In this document: piece by piece, positions 7,319 through 14,062 of the stretch
How the letters are laid out: each line of letters opens with the position of its first letter
Position numbering within the stretch: position 1 is the stretch's first letter
Source of the DNA: Spongiicolonus versatilis
GTDB lineage: Bacteria; Pseudomonadota; Gammaproteobacteria; Arenicellales; Spongiicolonaceae
Assembly: GCA_028286165.1 (NCBI GenBank)
Contig: JAPYMU010000123.1
Location: forward strand, 1 to 19,416
Direction of reading: 5' to 3'
Length of the DNA stretch: 19,416 nucleotides
The notes under the pieces: generated by a model
Seen by the model: the letters and a program-made list of their open reading frames with translations, nothing else
Told to the model about the DNA's origin: nothing
Databases searched by the model: none
Translations under genes and position numbers: made by a program

Positions 7319-7463
7319 GCACTCAAAGCACCGTTCCCGCACTGCAAGCCACCGGCCCCGCCCCTCAAACCCCATTCCGGCATCTGCAACCACCGTTTCC
7401 GCACTCCAGACCACCGTTTCCAGAGTCCCGTCCACCATTCCCTGGGTCCCGGCCACGGTTGCA
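7319..7463. repeat. Degenerate 20-21-bp tandem repeat, seven units, downstream of dctM
   Basis: Units start at 7319, 7339, 7360, 7380, 7401, 7422 and 7443 and are 20 or 21 bp long. The approximate consensus is GCACTCCAAACCACCGTTTCC. The two best units (7380-7400 and 7401-7421) share the 11-base end ACCACCGTTTC plus C. The array begins 15 bp after the dctM stop. In one minus-strand frame it would encode heptads containing G-N-G, but no supportable gene uses it. Unit length and the GCAACC...TTTC core recall the array at 5895-5999. Confidence 0.7.
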
Positions 7464-7495
7464 GACCATCGGGAAAGCAGGTACGCTCCCCTCAC

Positions 7496-7622
7496 CACGA
7501 AGAAACGCAAGGCCTCCGGCAATGCCGGGTGGCCTGCTCAATACAACACCCGGCAAAGAGCAGGAAGTCATGAGCCTGCTCCGGGAAATAAGCGGGAAAG
7601 TCACACCTTGTGTTTCTTCGTG
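7496..7622. repeat. 127-bp element with 17-bp inverted-repeat ends and internal complementary segments
   Basis: The ends 7496-7512 and 7606-7622 are inverted repeats matching at 16 of 17 positions (arm CCTTGTGTTTCTTCGTG on the right). The single mismatch would be a G-U pair in RNA. The 93-nt interior contains GCCGGGTG (7524-7531) complementary to CACCCGGC (7547-7554), and CCTGCTC (7533-7539) complementary to GAGCAGG (7558-7564). These interleave in the order of an H-type pseudoknot. GAGCAGG can instead pair with a second CCTGCTC at 7575-7581, giving two ordinary hairpins. There is also a CCGGC-AAT-GCCGG hairpin at 7516-7528. No transposase or reverse transcriptase is in the window. It could be a MITE-like or REP-like element, a structured RNA, or both. 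The symmetry is seen directly; the function is unknown. Confidence 0.6.
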
Positions 7623-7627
7623 TCCGC

Positions 7628-7645
7628 CCGGCGCCTCGGCGCCGG
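7628..7645. repeat. GC-rich palindrome upstream of the small ORF
   Basis: CCGGCGCC and GGCGCCGG are separated by only two bases (TC), giving a near-perfect palindrome. It starts 5 bp after the right arm of the 127-bp element and ends 25 bp before the ATG at 7671. No T-run follows it, so it is not a standard terminator. It may be a leader hairpin or the tail of the adjacent element. Confidence 0.5.
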
Positions 7646-7670
7646 CAGATTCACCACACGGAGAAGCCAC

Positions 7671-7880
7671 ATGTTCAATCAAGCCAGGAAAATCATGGCA
7701 ATCCTGACCGACTGCAAAACCGACGGCGGCAAAACCGCTTTCGGCTCCATTCCAAGCGAGATGGGCGGCAAAATTGTCGCCAGCGCGGTGTTTCTGGATT
7801 TCGGCATCACCGACGCCATCACCGACAAGCACCGCCGCTATCCGGCAAACTTCGTGATTGTCGTTCCGGCGGAAAAATAG
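7671..7880 (+). CDS. Small hypothetical protein of unknown function
   Basis: This is a 69-codon ORF beginning MFNQARKIMAILTDCK and ending with FVIVVPAEK. Two starts are plausible: ATG 7671 with GGAG 7 nt upstream, or an internal ATG at 7695 preceded by AGGA. Both have reasonable ribosome binding sites. Third codon positions are G/C-rich as in neighbouring genes, which supports real coding. I see no signal peptide, transmembrane segment or known motif, and I do not recognise the family. The protein contains a GGKTAF segment, but this is not a P-loop. It follows the inverted-repeat element and converges on the second dctM, with 40 bp between the stops. It may be a small standalone protein or a remnant of a larger gene. 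Confidence 0.5.
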   Translation: MFNQARKIMAILTDCKTDGGKTAFGSIPSEMGGKIVASAVFLDFGITDAITDKHRRYPANFVIVVPAEK

Positions 7881-7920
7881 AATCGTCCCGGGGCTTAAAC
7901 CCTCACCGTCGGCGGCGGTT

Positions 7921-9189
7921 TTACCTCAGCACTCCCGGCAGCCAGGTCGCCGCCGCCGGAAAGGCTATCATCAGCAGGCCGTAAACAATCCCCAGCGCGA
8001 CGAAAGTGGGGACTTCGCGGAAAGCCTGGTCGGCGCCTTCACCGATGACGCCGGCCGAGGTGTAGATGCCGACGCACACCGGCGGGGTGATCATGCCGAT
8101 GCCGGCGAAAGCGACGAAGATTACGTACAGGTTGAGCAGGTCAAGGCCCAGGCTTGCGCAAATCGCGGCGAACACCGGCACCGTCAGGTAGAACACCGGC
8201 ACAATCTCGACGAAAGTGCCGAGGATTAAACAAATCACCGCGACCATGATCCAGAACATCAGCGGCGTCACGCCGAAGGCGGTGAAGTAGGCGATGATTT
8301 CCTGCGGCAGGCGGGTGTAGGTGAGCACCACCGACAGGAACGTGGCCATGGCGATGATGGAAAAAATGGCGGCGGTGATGGTTGCGGTGCGGCGCAGAGA
8401 TTCCAGCAGCCCGCGCAACGTCAACTCGCGGTGCACGCAAGCGCCGATGAGCATTGCCCACACTCCGGCCACCGCCGCGGTTTCCGACGGTGTCATCAGC
8501 CCGCTGTAGATGCCGCCTAAAATGACCACCGGGGTGACCAGCGCCGGCGTCGCCCGCCATGCGGCGCGCACGACCTCGCTTGTTGCAGCGCGGCGGCCGG
8601 CCGGCATGCTGCGGCAGCGCCACACCACCAGCAGCACCAGCATCAGCAGCAGCGCGATTCCGGGCAGCACGCCGGCGGCAAAAGTGTGCGACACCGGCAC
8701 GCTGGTCAGCGCGCTGAACAGGATGGCGGCGTTGGACGGCGGGATCAGCGCCTCCAGCAGGCCGGCCGAGGCGGCGAGCACGATGACGAACGGTTTCGGG
8801 TAGCCCTGCTCGATCATCTTCGGCATCATGATGGTGCCCACGGCGGTGATGGCGGCGAGAATGGAGCCGCAGAAAGCGGCGAAGAACCCCATGGCGATGG
8901 CCATGGCGATGCCCAGCCCGCCGGGCCAGTGCCCCACCAGCGCCACCGCCAGGTTGACCAGCCGCGCCGCCATGCCGCCGCGCAGCATCACCATGCCGGC
9001 AAAAATAAACAGCGGCACCGCCACCAGCACGTGCTTGGTGACGGCGCCGAAGGCGACCTGGATTAAAGTTGACCACGGCAGGTTCAGGGTGAGGATTGCC
9101 GAGGCCGCGCCGCCGATTCCGAACACCAGAAAAATCGGCAGCGACATAAACAGCAGCGCCGCCGCGACGATGACGGTGGCGGTGTTCAT
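7921..9189 (-). CDS. dctM: TRAP transporter large membrane subunit DctM (system 2)
   Basis: This DctM permease subunit of 422 residues has about 12 hydrophobic segments spread over the whole length. It shows the family features VAVPLFIFAGMVMLRGG, a GGLGIAMAIAMGFFAAFCGS segment, an IGT-like MMPKMIEQGYPKPFVIVLAASAGLLEALIPPSNAAI region with the LIPPSN turn, GLMTPSETAAVAGVWAM, and a C-terminal GIGMITPPVCVGIYT. It is clearly different in sequence from the DctM at 5997-7304, so this is a second, separately acquired or long-diverged system. The ATG at 9189 overlaps the dctQ stop as ATGA (9186-9189). It is the last gene of the long minus-strand operon. Confidence 0.94.
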   Translation of the reverse strand: MNTATVIVAAALLFMSLPIFLVFGIGGAASAILTLNLPWSTLIQVAFGAVTKHVLVAVPLFIFAGMVMLRGGMAARLVNLAVALVGHWPGGLGIAMAIAMGFFAAFCGSILAAITAVGTIMMPKMIEQGYPKPFVIVLAASAGLLEALIPPSNAAILFSALTSVPVSHTFAAGVLPGIALLLMLVLLVVWRCRSMPAGRRAATSEVVRAAWRATPALVTPVVILGGIYSGLMTPSETAAVAGVWAMLIGACVHRELTLRGLLESLRRTATITAAIFSIIAMATFLSVVLTYTRLPQEIIAYFTAFGVTPLMFWIMVAVICLILGTFVEIVPVFYLTVPVFAAICASLGLDLLNLYVIFVAFAGIGMITPPVCVGIYTSAGVIGEGADQAFREVPTFVALGIVYGLLMIAFPAAATWLPGVLR

Positions 9190-9767
9190 GACGGCGGCGG
9201 CGGGCCGGCGGGCTTCAAAAAAACCTCAACCAGGTCGCGCAGTATTAACTCCAGCGCGAAACTTGCAAAAACAACAAAGCCCACCGGGAAAGCCAGATAC
9301 ATGTACCAGATGGGAAACTCCACCTCCAGTTCCGCGACTTGGCCCAGCGCGCGAAACAACGCCACCGCCTCCACCCCGGCGATCATGAAAACCGCGGCGG
9401 CAGCCAGCGCGACCACGTTGCACAACAGCCGCAGCATGGCGCGGCCGCGCGGTTTCAGCATGGCGGGCAGCACATCCACCCGGATATGCGCGCCCTGCCG
9501 CAGCAGTTGGCCGAGCAGCGGAAACACCAGCCACGGAATCAGCATCGGCGGCAGCTCCACCAGCCAGTCGTAACCGGTGCCGGTGACATAGCGCGTCGCG
9601 GCGCTGCTGAACAAAGCCAGCATAATCACCGCCACGATGGCCGCGCTCAGCACCGTGACCACGGCGGCAACGGCGGCGTTGATGCGGCCGACAACCCGCA
9701 GCAGAATTCGCAGCAGGATTTCGGCGCCAGCCGCCAGCGCCGGCCGCCGCCGGTCAGCGGCCGACAA
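9186..9767 (-). CDS. dctQ: TRAP transporter small membrane subunit DctQ (system 2)
   Basis: This DctQ subunit of 193 residues has four hydrophobic segments, the family LRQGAHIRVDVL motif between the second and third, and FPIWYMYLAFPVGF in the last quarter, as in typical DctQ proteins. The supportable start is TTG at 9767, which overlaps the end of dctP by 14 bp. No ATG or GTG precedes the first transmembrane segment (VVTVLSAAIVAVIMLAL). The overlap at the other end with dctM is ATGA. The short Pro-rich C-terminus (PAGPPPPS) is not a repeat array, unlike in system 1. Confidence 0.9.
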   Translation of the reverse strand: MSAADRRRPALAAGAEILLRILLRVVGRINAAVAAVVTVLSAAIVAVIMLALFSSAATRYVTGTGYDWLVELPPMLIPWLVFPLLGQLLRQGAHIRVDVLPAMLKPRGRAMLRLLCNVVALAAAAVFMIAGVEAVALFRALGQVAELEVEFPIWYMYLAFPVGFVVFASFALELILRDLVEVFLKPAGPPPPS

Positions 9768-10779
9768 AATCCTGCGCCGCCTTCAGCACCGCCGGGTCCA
9801 CCATCTCGGTCATGCGCGGCAGAATGCTGTCCTGCATGAGTTCATCAAACTCGGCCTTGCGGCGGCCGCTGAGGGTGGTGACGACTCCGCCGCGCTGTTT
9901 GAATTCCGCCAAAATGCCCTCGGCGGTTTGCATGATGGTGTCGGTGGAACGCTGGCCCATGTCGCGGCCCACTTCCAGCATCAGTTCACGCAAGTCGCGC
10001 GGCAGATTGTTGAACCATGCGCGGTTGGCCATGAGGTAGGCATCGGCGAAATACTGGTAGGGCAACTGGCCGAACTTGAGAAACTCCCACCAACTGTAGG
10101 CCTTCACCCCGATGGGCGGGCTGTTGATGGTGTCGATTAAACCGGACTGCAGCGAAGTGTACACCTCGCCGGTGGGCAGCGACACGGCGTTGGCGCCGAG
10201 GGCCTTCCAGCGCGGCCGTTCAAGTTTAATCAGCGCCCTCGCCTTCAGCCCCTTCATCGCCGCCACGCTGTCCAGTTGCCGGGCCGCGCTGAACGTCATC
10301 ACCGGGCCCACCGGGTCGTACATGATCAACGTGGCGTTGGCTTTTTCCTCCATGCCGCGCCACATGCGGCGGCCGGTTTCGGTGTCGGTGAAGAACCTGC
10401 GCTGCTGCCGGTAACTGTCAAACATGTCGGGGAAGTTGGCGATGTTGAAATTCTTGTCAATGGGCGGAAAACTGACCACGCCAAGAATGCCCCCCATCTC
10501 CACCGAGCCGGCGGTCACCGCGCCCATGATTTCGCGGACGCCGAACAACTGCTTGGACGGAAACACCTCAATGCGCAGGCGGCCGGCGGCGCGGCGGTTA
10601 ACCTCGTCGGCAAACATCTGCGCATGCACCGCGCTGTGGTGCGTCGGGCTCCAGTGGAACGCGAGGCGGGCGACGATTTCCTCGGCGGCGGCCGACTGCA
10701 AACCGGCGGCGGCCAGCAACAGGGGAACAAGCAGCGCCCGCAGGCGCATGGGTTTAATTTTGCTGGTTTGATTTTTCAT
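9754..10779 (-). CDS. dctP: TRAP transporter periplasmic substrate-binding protein (system 2)
   Basis: This DctP-family receptor has 341 residues. Its Sec signal peptide has basic N-terminal residues, then RALLVPLLLAAAGL and a likely cleavage after AAA at about residue 32. Family features are HHSAVHAQMFADEVNRRAAGRL, FPSKQLFG, GSVEMGG, the GLKARALIK segment with the arginine expected to contact the substrate carboxylate, LPTGEVYTSLQSGLIDTIN, and a C-terminal helix ending AAQDFVGR. The ATG at 10779 is preceded by GGAG with 7-nt spacing. A longer frame to 10851 would add a non-signal extension. It sits between the hydrolase-fold gene and dctQ in the operon, so its ligand is probably the substrate of the enzymes upstream (inference). 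Confidence 0.93.
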   Translation of the reverse strand: MKNQTSKIKPMRLRALLVPLLLAAAGLQSAAAEEIVARLAFHWSPTHHSAVHAQMFADEVNRRAAGRLRIEVFPSKQLFGVREIMGAVTAGSVEMGGILGVVSFPPIDKNFNIANFPDMFDSYRQQRRFFTDTETGRRMWRGMEEKANATLIMYDPVGPVMTFSAARQLDSVAAMKGLKARALIKLERPRWKALGANAVSLPTGEVYTSLQSGLIDTINSPPIGVKAYSWWEFLKFGQLPYQYFADAYLMANRAWFNNLPRDLRELMLEVGRDMGQRSTDTIMQTAEGILAEFKQRGGVVTTLSGRRKAEFDELMQDSILPRMTEMVDPAVLKAAQDFVGR

Positions 10780-10786
10780 GATGATT

Positions 10787-10790
10787 CTCC
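10787..10790 (-). promoter_or_regulatory. Ribosome binding site of the second dctP
   Basis: GGAG on the minus strand lies 7 nt before the ATG at 10779, within CCGGAGAATCATC. It decides the start against the longer in-frame candidate at 10851, which would begin inside the preceding gene. Confidence 0.7.
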
Positions 10791-10803
10791 GGTGAAAGTG
10801 TTG

Positions 10804-10816
10804 GCCCGCAACGGGC
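10804..10816 (-). promoter_or_regulatory. Intercistronic hairpin before the second dctP
   Basis: GCCCG and CGGGC separated by three bases form a small stem-loop in the 56-bp gap between the hydrolase-fold gene and dctP. No U-run follows, so it is more likely an mRNA-stabilising or processing hairpin than a terminator. Such hairpins are common before binding-protein genes (inference). Confidence 0.35.
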
Positions 10817-10835
10817 GGCATGTGGCGCGGGTAGT

Positions 10836-11183
10836 TTACCAGCCCGACCACCAGACCGCATAACTGTGGGGCGACAGCATGACGGGAATGTGGCAGTGCT
10901 GGTCGGCATCGGTGACGGCAAAGCGAAAGACGATTTCGGAAACCATGCGCCGGCCATCCGCCGCCGCTCCATGGGCGGTGAAGTATTCGCCGACTTTGAG
11001 CACCATTTCATAGCGGCCGGCGCCGGCTTGCAATTGTTCACTGAGGCGGCCGTGCCCGTCGGTCACCGTTTCCAGCGCCAAACAGCGCTCGCCGCCGGCG
11101 GCGACCCGGTAAATCTCGACCGCAACGCCGCCGGCATGGCCGCCGTTGACGCAGTCAAGAACGTGGGAGGTGACCAGCGCCAT
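10836..11183 (-). CDS. Hydroxyisourate hydrolase / transthyretin-like fold protein with atypical C-terminus
   Basis: The 115 residues match the size of 5-hydroxyisourate hydrolase, a transthyretin-fold enzyme that hydrolyses the first product of urate oxidation. Three expected catalytic residues are present in their family positions: H7 in SHVLD, R46 in TVTDGHGR, and H98 in HCHIPVMLSP. The family's C-terminal tetrapeptide Tyr-Arg-Gly-Ser is absent, and the protein ends SYAVWWSGW. That tail normally completes the active site, so activity on hydroxyisourate is uncertain. The ATG at 11183 is 4 bp after the stop of the ThDP-enzyme gene. No urate oxidase, OHCU decarboxylase or allantoinase is in the window. 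The true substrate may be a different cyclic amide or lactone (inference). Confidence 0.85.
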   Translation of the reverse strand: MALVTSHVLDCVNGGHAGGVAVEIYRVAAGGERCLALETVTDGHGRLSEQLQAGAGRYEMVLKVGEYFTAHGAAADGRRMVSEIVFRFAVTDADQHCHIPVMLSPHSYAVWWSGW

Positions 11184-11187
11184 GCAA

Positions 11188-12933
11188 TTACTCAATGGAG
11201 GCTTTTTCACGTTTGTCGGCGGTGGCCAGGACGATGGGGCTGATGGCCCCTTTCGCCTTGACATTAACGCAGGCGGTTTTGCCGCTGGCCATGGCGCGGC
11301 GCAGGGCGGGAAGCAGTTGCTCCCTGGTTTCCACCAGTTCACCGTGGCCGCCCAGCCCTTCAAACATGGAGTGAAAGGGAATGTCGCGGAAGTCGGTGGC
11401 GAAGTGCGCGCCGCTTGCAAACAGCCGCTCCTGCTGCTGGGCGATGCAGCCGAGTCCGCCGTTGTTGTCGATGACCACCACAACCGGCAATTTTTCCTGA
11501 AAAGCGACCTCCACCGAAAGCCCGCCGGAGAGAAACGCGCCGTCACCGCTGAGCAAAACCACAGTGGACTTCGGGTGCACGTTCTTCGCCGCAACCGCAA
11601 AAGCAACGCCGGCGCCGAGCATGCTGAACGCGCCGGGGTGCAGAATACCGCCCAACTTTTTCCCCTGCCAGCCGGCCAGGTTCACCGCAATCTCCGACCA
11701 GAAATGCGTGTTGCCGCCGTCAATCACCAGCCAGTCCCCACCGCCCATGGCCGACTGCACATCAAGGGCAAGTTGCAGCGGGTGAATCTTCCCGCCATCC
11801 GCCTCGGCCCGGGCGGTTTCTTTTTTCAAGTCGGACAAAGTGTGCTCGGCCCAGGCGCGGCGTTTTTCGCGGTTAAGGTCAAGCCAGTCCGCGGCCAGAT
11901 TCCACCGGCCGTTTTTTTCGGCGTCAAGCAAAGCGTCCAAAAACGCCCCGGGGTCGCTCAGCAAAGTGCAGTCGGCGGCGCGGTTGAGATCCACCTCCTC
12001 GTGGGAGCCGTTGACGCAAATTAATTTTGTCGCCTTTGGTATCAATGGCGGGTTGCCGAAATTCATTTGGTTGTCCAGCCGCCCGCCGCACATCACCACC
12101 ACATCCGCTTCTTCCAGCGCAAACTTCGCCGGCGGGTATTGGTGAATGTCGGCCAGGCCCATGTGCACCGCGGATTCCGCGGGCAGAAGTTTCCGGTGGT
12201 ACGGAATATTAAAAACCGGAATGCCCAGCCGCGCGGCGGCTGTTTCCAGTTGGTCTTCCCGCCCCGACCACCAGACGCCGTGGCCGCCAATCAGCAGCGG
12301 GCGTTTTGCCTCCGCCACCAGGCCAACGGCTTCCGCAAGCCGGGCCGGCTCGGGCCAGGCGCGGGCCGGCGGCCGGTGCGCCCGCTCAAACGGCCGTTCC
12401 GCCAGCCCGGCATCCTCGTCAAAAGAGGAAAACATGATGTCCACCGGCAAACTTAAATGAACCGCACCGGGATAACCGCTTTGCGCAATCTTAAAAGCGC
12501 GGTCCACAAACTCGCTGATGCGGGCGCCGTCGGTGATGCTTGCGCTGAACTTGGTGAGGGGCGCGGCGATGGCGACATCGTCGATTTCCTTGAAACCGCC
12601 GGCGCCCCGCCGTTTAAGGGTGCTGGAGCCGGTGACAAAAATCACCGGCGAGCGCTCCCCCCAGGCCTCCATCATCGCCGGCACCGCATTGGCGAAACCT
12701 TCGGGGCCCACCAGGCACACCGCCGGCCGGCGGGTGATTCGCGTGTGCCCATCGGCGAGGTGGCCGGCGGTTTGCTCGTGCGGGCAGTTGATGATGCTGA
12801 GGCCGCATTCCATGAATCCCTCCAGCGCCGGGTTGCAGAAACCGCCGGCCAGGGTGAACACGTGCTCCACGCCTTTGCGGTGCAGCGCACGCGCCAGAAG
12901 AACGCCGCCGCGGACCCGTTTTTTCTCAGCCAT
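11188..12933 (-). CDS. Thiamine diphosphate-dependent enzyme (acetolactate synthase / 2-oxoacid decarboxylase / 2-hydroxyacyl-CoA lyase superfamily)
   Basis: This ThDP enzyme of 581 residues has the standard three domains. The N-terminal PYR domain carries the activating glutamate E53 in CPHEQTAGH and a PEGFANAV segment. The middle domain has a Rossmann-like LLIGGHGVWWSG, CGGRLDNQMNFGNPP and ICVNGSHEEVDLNR. The C-terminal PP domain has the metal/ThDP motif GDG (D464) ending in NN at 490-491. Such enzymes decarboxylate or ligate 2-oxo acids, or cleave 2-hydroxyacyl-CoA; this sequence does not decide which. The motif is GDG, not the GDS common in oxalyl-CoA decarboxylase and 2-hydroxyacyl-CoA lyase. 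The start at 12933 is fixed by GGAGG 6 nt upstream. It overlaps the preceding gene by 8 bp. Its neighbour would supply a 2-oxo acid, favouring a decarboxylase or carboligase role (inference). Confidence 0.88.
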   Translation of the reverse strand: MAEKKRVRGGVLLARALHRKGVEHVFTLAGGFCNPALEGFMECGLSIINCPHEQTAGHLADGHTRITRRPAVCLVGPEGFANAVPAMMEAWGERSPVIFVTGSSTLKRRGAGGFKEIDDVAIAAPLTKFSASITDGARISEFVDRAFKIAQSGYPGAVHLSLPVDIMFSSFDEDAGLAERPFERAHRPPARAWPEPARLAEAVGLVAEAKRPLLIGGHGVWWSGREDQLETAAARLGIPVFNIPYHRKLLPAESAVHMGLADIHQYPPAKFALEEADVVVMCGGRLDNQMNFGNPPLIPKATKLICVNGSHEEVDLNRAADCTLLSDPGAFLDALLDAEKNGRWNLAADWLDLNREKRRAWAEHTLSDLKKETARAEADGGKIHPLQLALDVQSAMGGGDWLVIDGGNTHFWSEIAVNLAGWQGKKLGGILHPGAFSMLGAGVAFAVAAKNVHPKSTVVLLSGDGAFLSGGLSVEVAFQEKLPVVVVIDNNGGLGCIAQQQERLFASGAHFATDFRDIPFHSMFEGLGGHGELVETREQLLPALRRAMASGKTACVNVKAKGAISPIVLATADKREKASIE

Positions 12934-14062
12934 GGTTTGCCTCCGGCGCCAAAATGTTTGCGCTGATGTCCGCAACCCGGCGCAGGCCGGTGAGGGCGAG
13001 GGTGAGGCTCACCTCTTCGGCAAGGATGTCCACGATTCTCACAAGCCCCTTTTCTGCGGCGGCGCCGATGGCGAACAGCAGCGGACGGCCCACCATGACG
13101 TAATCGGCGCCGCAGGCCAGCGCCTTGACCACATCCTCGCCGCTGCGGATGCCGCTGTCAAACACCAGCGGATAGCCGCCGCCCACCGCCCGGCGGATCC
13201 CAGGCAGCGCCTGGATTGCCGGCGGCGCGCTGTTGAGTTGGCGGCCGCCATGGTTGGATACGTAAACCCCGTCGGCGCCGGCGTCGCGAATGCGCAGCGC
13301 ATCATCCGCCGACATCACGCCTTTAACCAGCAACTTGCCCGGCCACCGGTCGCGCAACCGCCTGAGAAATCTCATGTCGGCGGCGCGGCTCCCGGCGCGC
13401 ACAAAATCGCGGCCGGATTCCGAGGTGGCATAATTCATCGGCCGGGCAACGCCGGCGGCGGCAACGGCCAGCGACCAGCGCGGGCGGGCGGCGAAGTCCG
13501 CCAACTGTTTCAGCCCCATGCGAAACGGCACCTTAAAACCGTTGCGCTCATCGCGCCGCCGCCGGGCCAATACCGGCACGTCGGCGGTCAACACCAGCAC
13601 CCGGTAGCCGGCATCGCGCGCGCGGCGCACCAGTTCCATGGTGAACTCTTCGGCCAGGCCGGCATACAATTGAAACCACGCGCGCCCGCCGCTGTGGCGG
13701 TGCATTTCCTCAAGGGAAGTGGACGCCGCGGTGGCCGTGCACAGCGGCACGCCGCGCCGCCGCGCCGCCCGCGCCAGCATCATGTCGGCGCCGGGCCAGG
13801 CCAGATTGCACATGCCCATGGGCGCAAAGCCAAAAGGCAAGTCCATGGTCATGCCGAGCAGCGGCGTCCGCAGGTCGCGCGCTTCCACATCCGCCAGCAC
13901 CCGCGGCAGCAGGCGGATGCGCCGCAGCGCATGCCGGTTAAGCATGCTCAGACTCTCATCGCCGGCGGCGCCGTCGACAAAATCAAACACCATCCGCGGC
14001 ACCCGCCGGCGCGCCAGCCGCCTGGCATCGTCCACACTGTGAATCAAAGGCCCGCGATTCAT
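12926..14062 (-). CDS. FMN-dependent alpha-hydroxy-acid dehydrogenase/oxidase
   Basis: This enzyme belongs to the glycolate oxidase / lactate dehydrogenase / mandelate dehydrogenase family (378 residues, TIM barrel). It oxidises an L-2-hydroxy acid to a 2-oxo acid. Visible are the N-terminal PRMVFDFVDGAAGDE, FAPMG at the FMN site, WFQLY with Y133 (Tyr129 of spinach glycolate oxidase), the FMN-contacting K247 in LLVKG, the catalytic base H271 in SNHGGRQL, and the FMN-phosphate region DSGIRSGEDVVKAL...VGRPLL. F28 replaces the substrate-binding Tyr24 of glycolate oxidase, suggesting altered substrate preference. No membrane segment of mandelate-dehydrogenase type is obvious. Its ATG overlaps the MFS stop as ATGA, and its end overlaps the ThDP gene, so all three are translationally coupled. 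Confidence 0.92.
   Translation of the reverse strand: MNRGPLIHSVDDARRLARRRVPRMVFDFVDGAAGDESLSMLNRHALRRIRLLPRVLADVEARDLRTPLLGMTMDLPFGFAPMGMCNLAWPGADMMLARAARRRGVPLCTATAASTSLEEMHRHSGGRAWFQLYAGLAEEFTMELVRRARDAGYRVLVLTADVPVLARRRRDERNGFKVPFRMGLKQLADFAARPRWSLAVAAAGVARPMNYATSESGRDFVRAGSRAADMRFLRRLRDRWPGKLLVKGVMSADDALRIRDAGADGVYVSNHGGRQLNSAPPAIQALPGIRRAVGGGYPLVFDSGIRSGEDVVKALACGADYVMVGRPLLFAIGAAAEKGLVRIVDILAEEVSLTLALTGLRRVADISANILAPEANHG
12940..12944 (-). promoter_or_regulatory. Ribosome binding site of the ThDP-enzyme gene
   Basis: GGAGG on the minus strand lies 6 nt before the ATG at 12933, inside the end of the FMN-enzyme gene. It selects this start over the in-frame upstream candidate at 12975. 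Confidence 0.75.

Noticed and set aside
7319..7463. CRISPR array.
   Set aside because: The units are contiguous 20-21-bp degenerate repeats with no unique spacers, and no cas genes are present.
7496..7622. A retron-like msr/msd RNA was considered because of long end pairing and internal hairpins.
   Set aside because: No reverse transcriptase gene is nearby. The flanking genes are TRAP transporter subunits and an unknown small ORF.
7365..7832. Minus-strand ORF of 155 codons containing Gly-Asn-Gly heptads.
   Set aside because: It is generated by the tandem repeat and runs opposite the better-supported small plus-strand ORF. It has no recognisable domain.
7896..7923. Possible terminator between the small ORF and the second dctM (AAACC ... 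CCG-TCGG-CGG-C-GGTTTT).
   Set aside because: The stem is interrupted by a four-base bulge and the T-run is short and partly inside the stem. It is too weak to call on either strand.
10836..11183. A complete urate degradation locus.
   Set aside because: Only the hydroxyisourate-hydrolase-fold gene is present. No urate oxidase, OHCU decarboxylase or allantoinase is in the window, and the C-terminal signature is missing.
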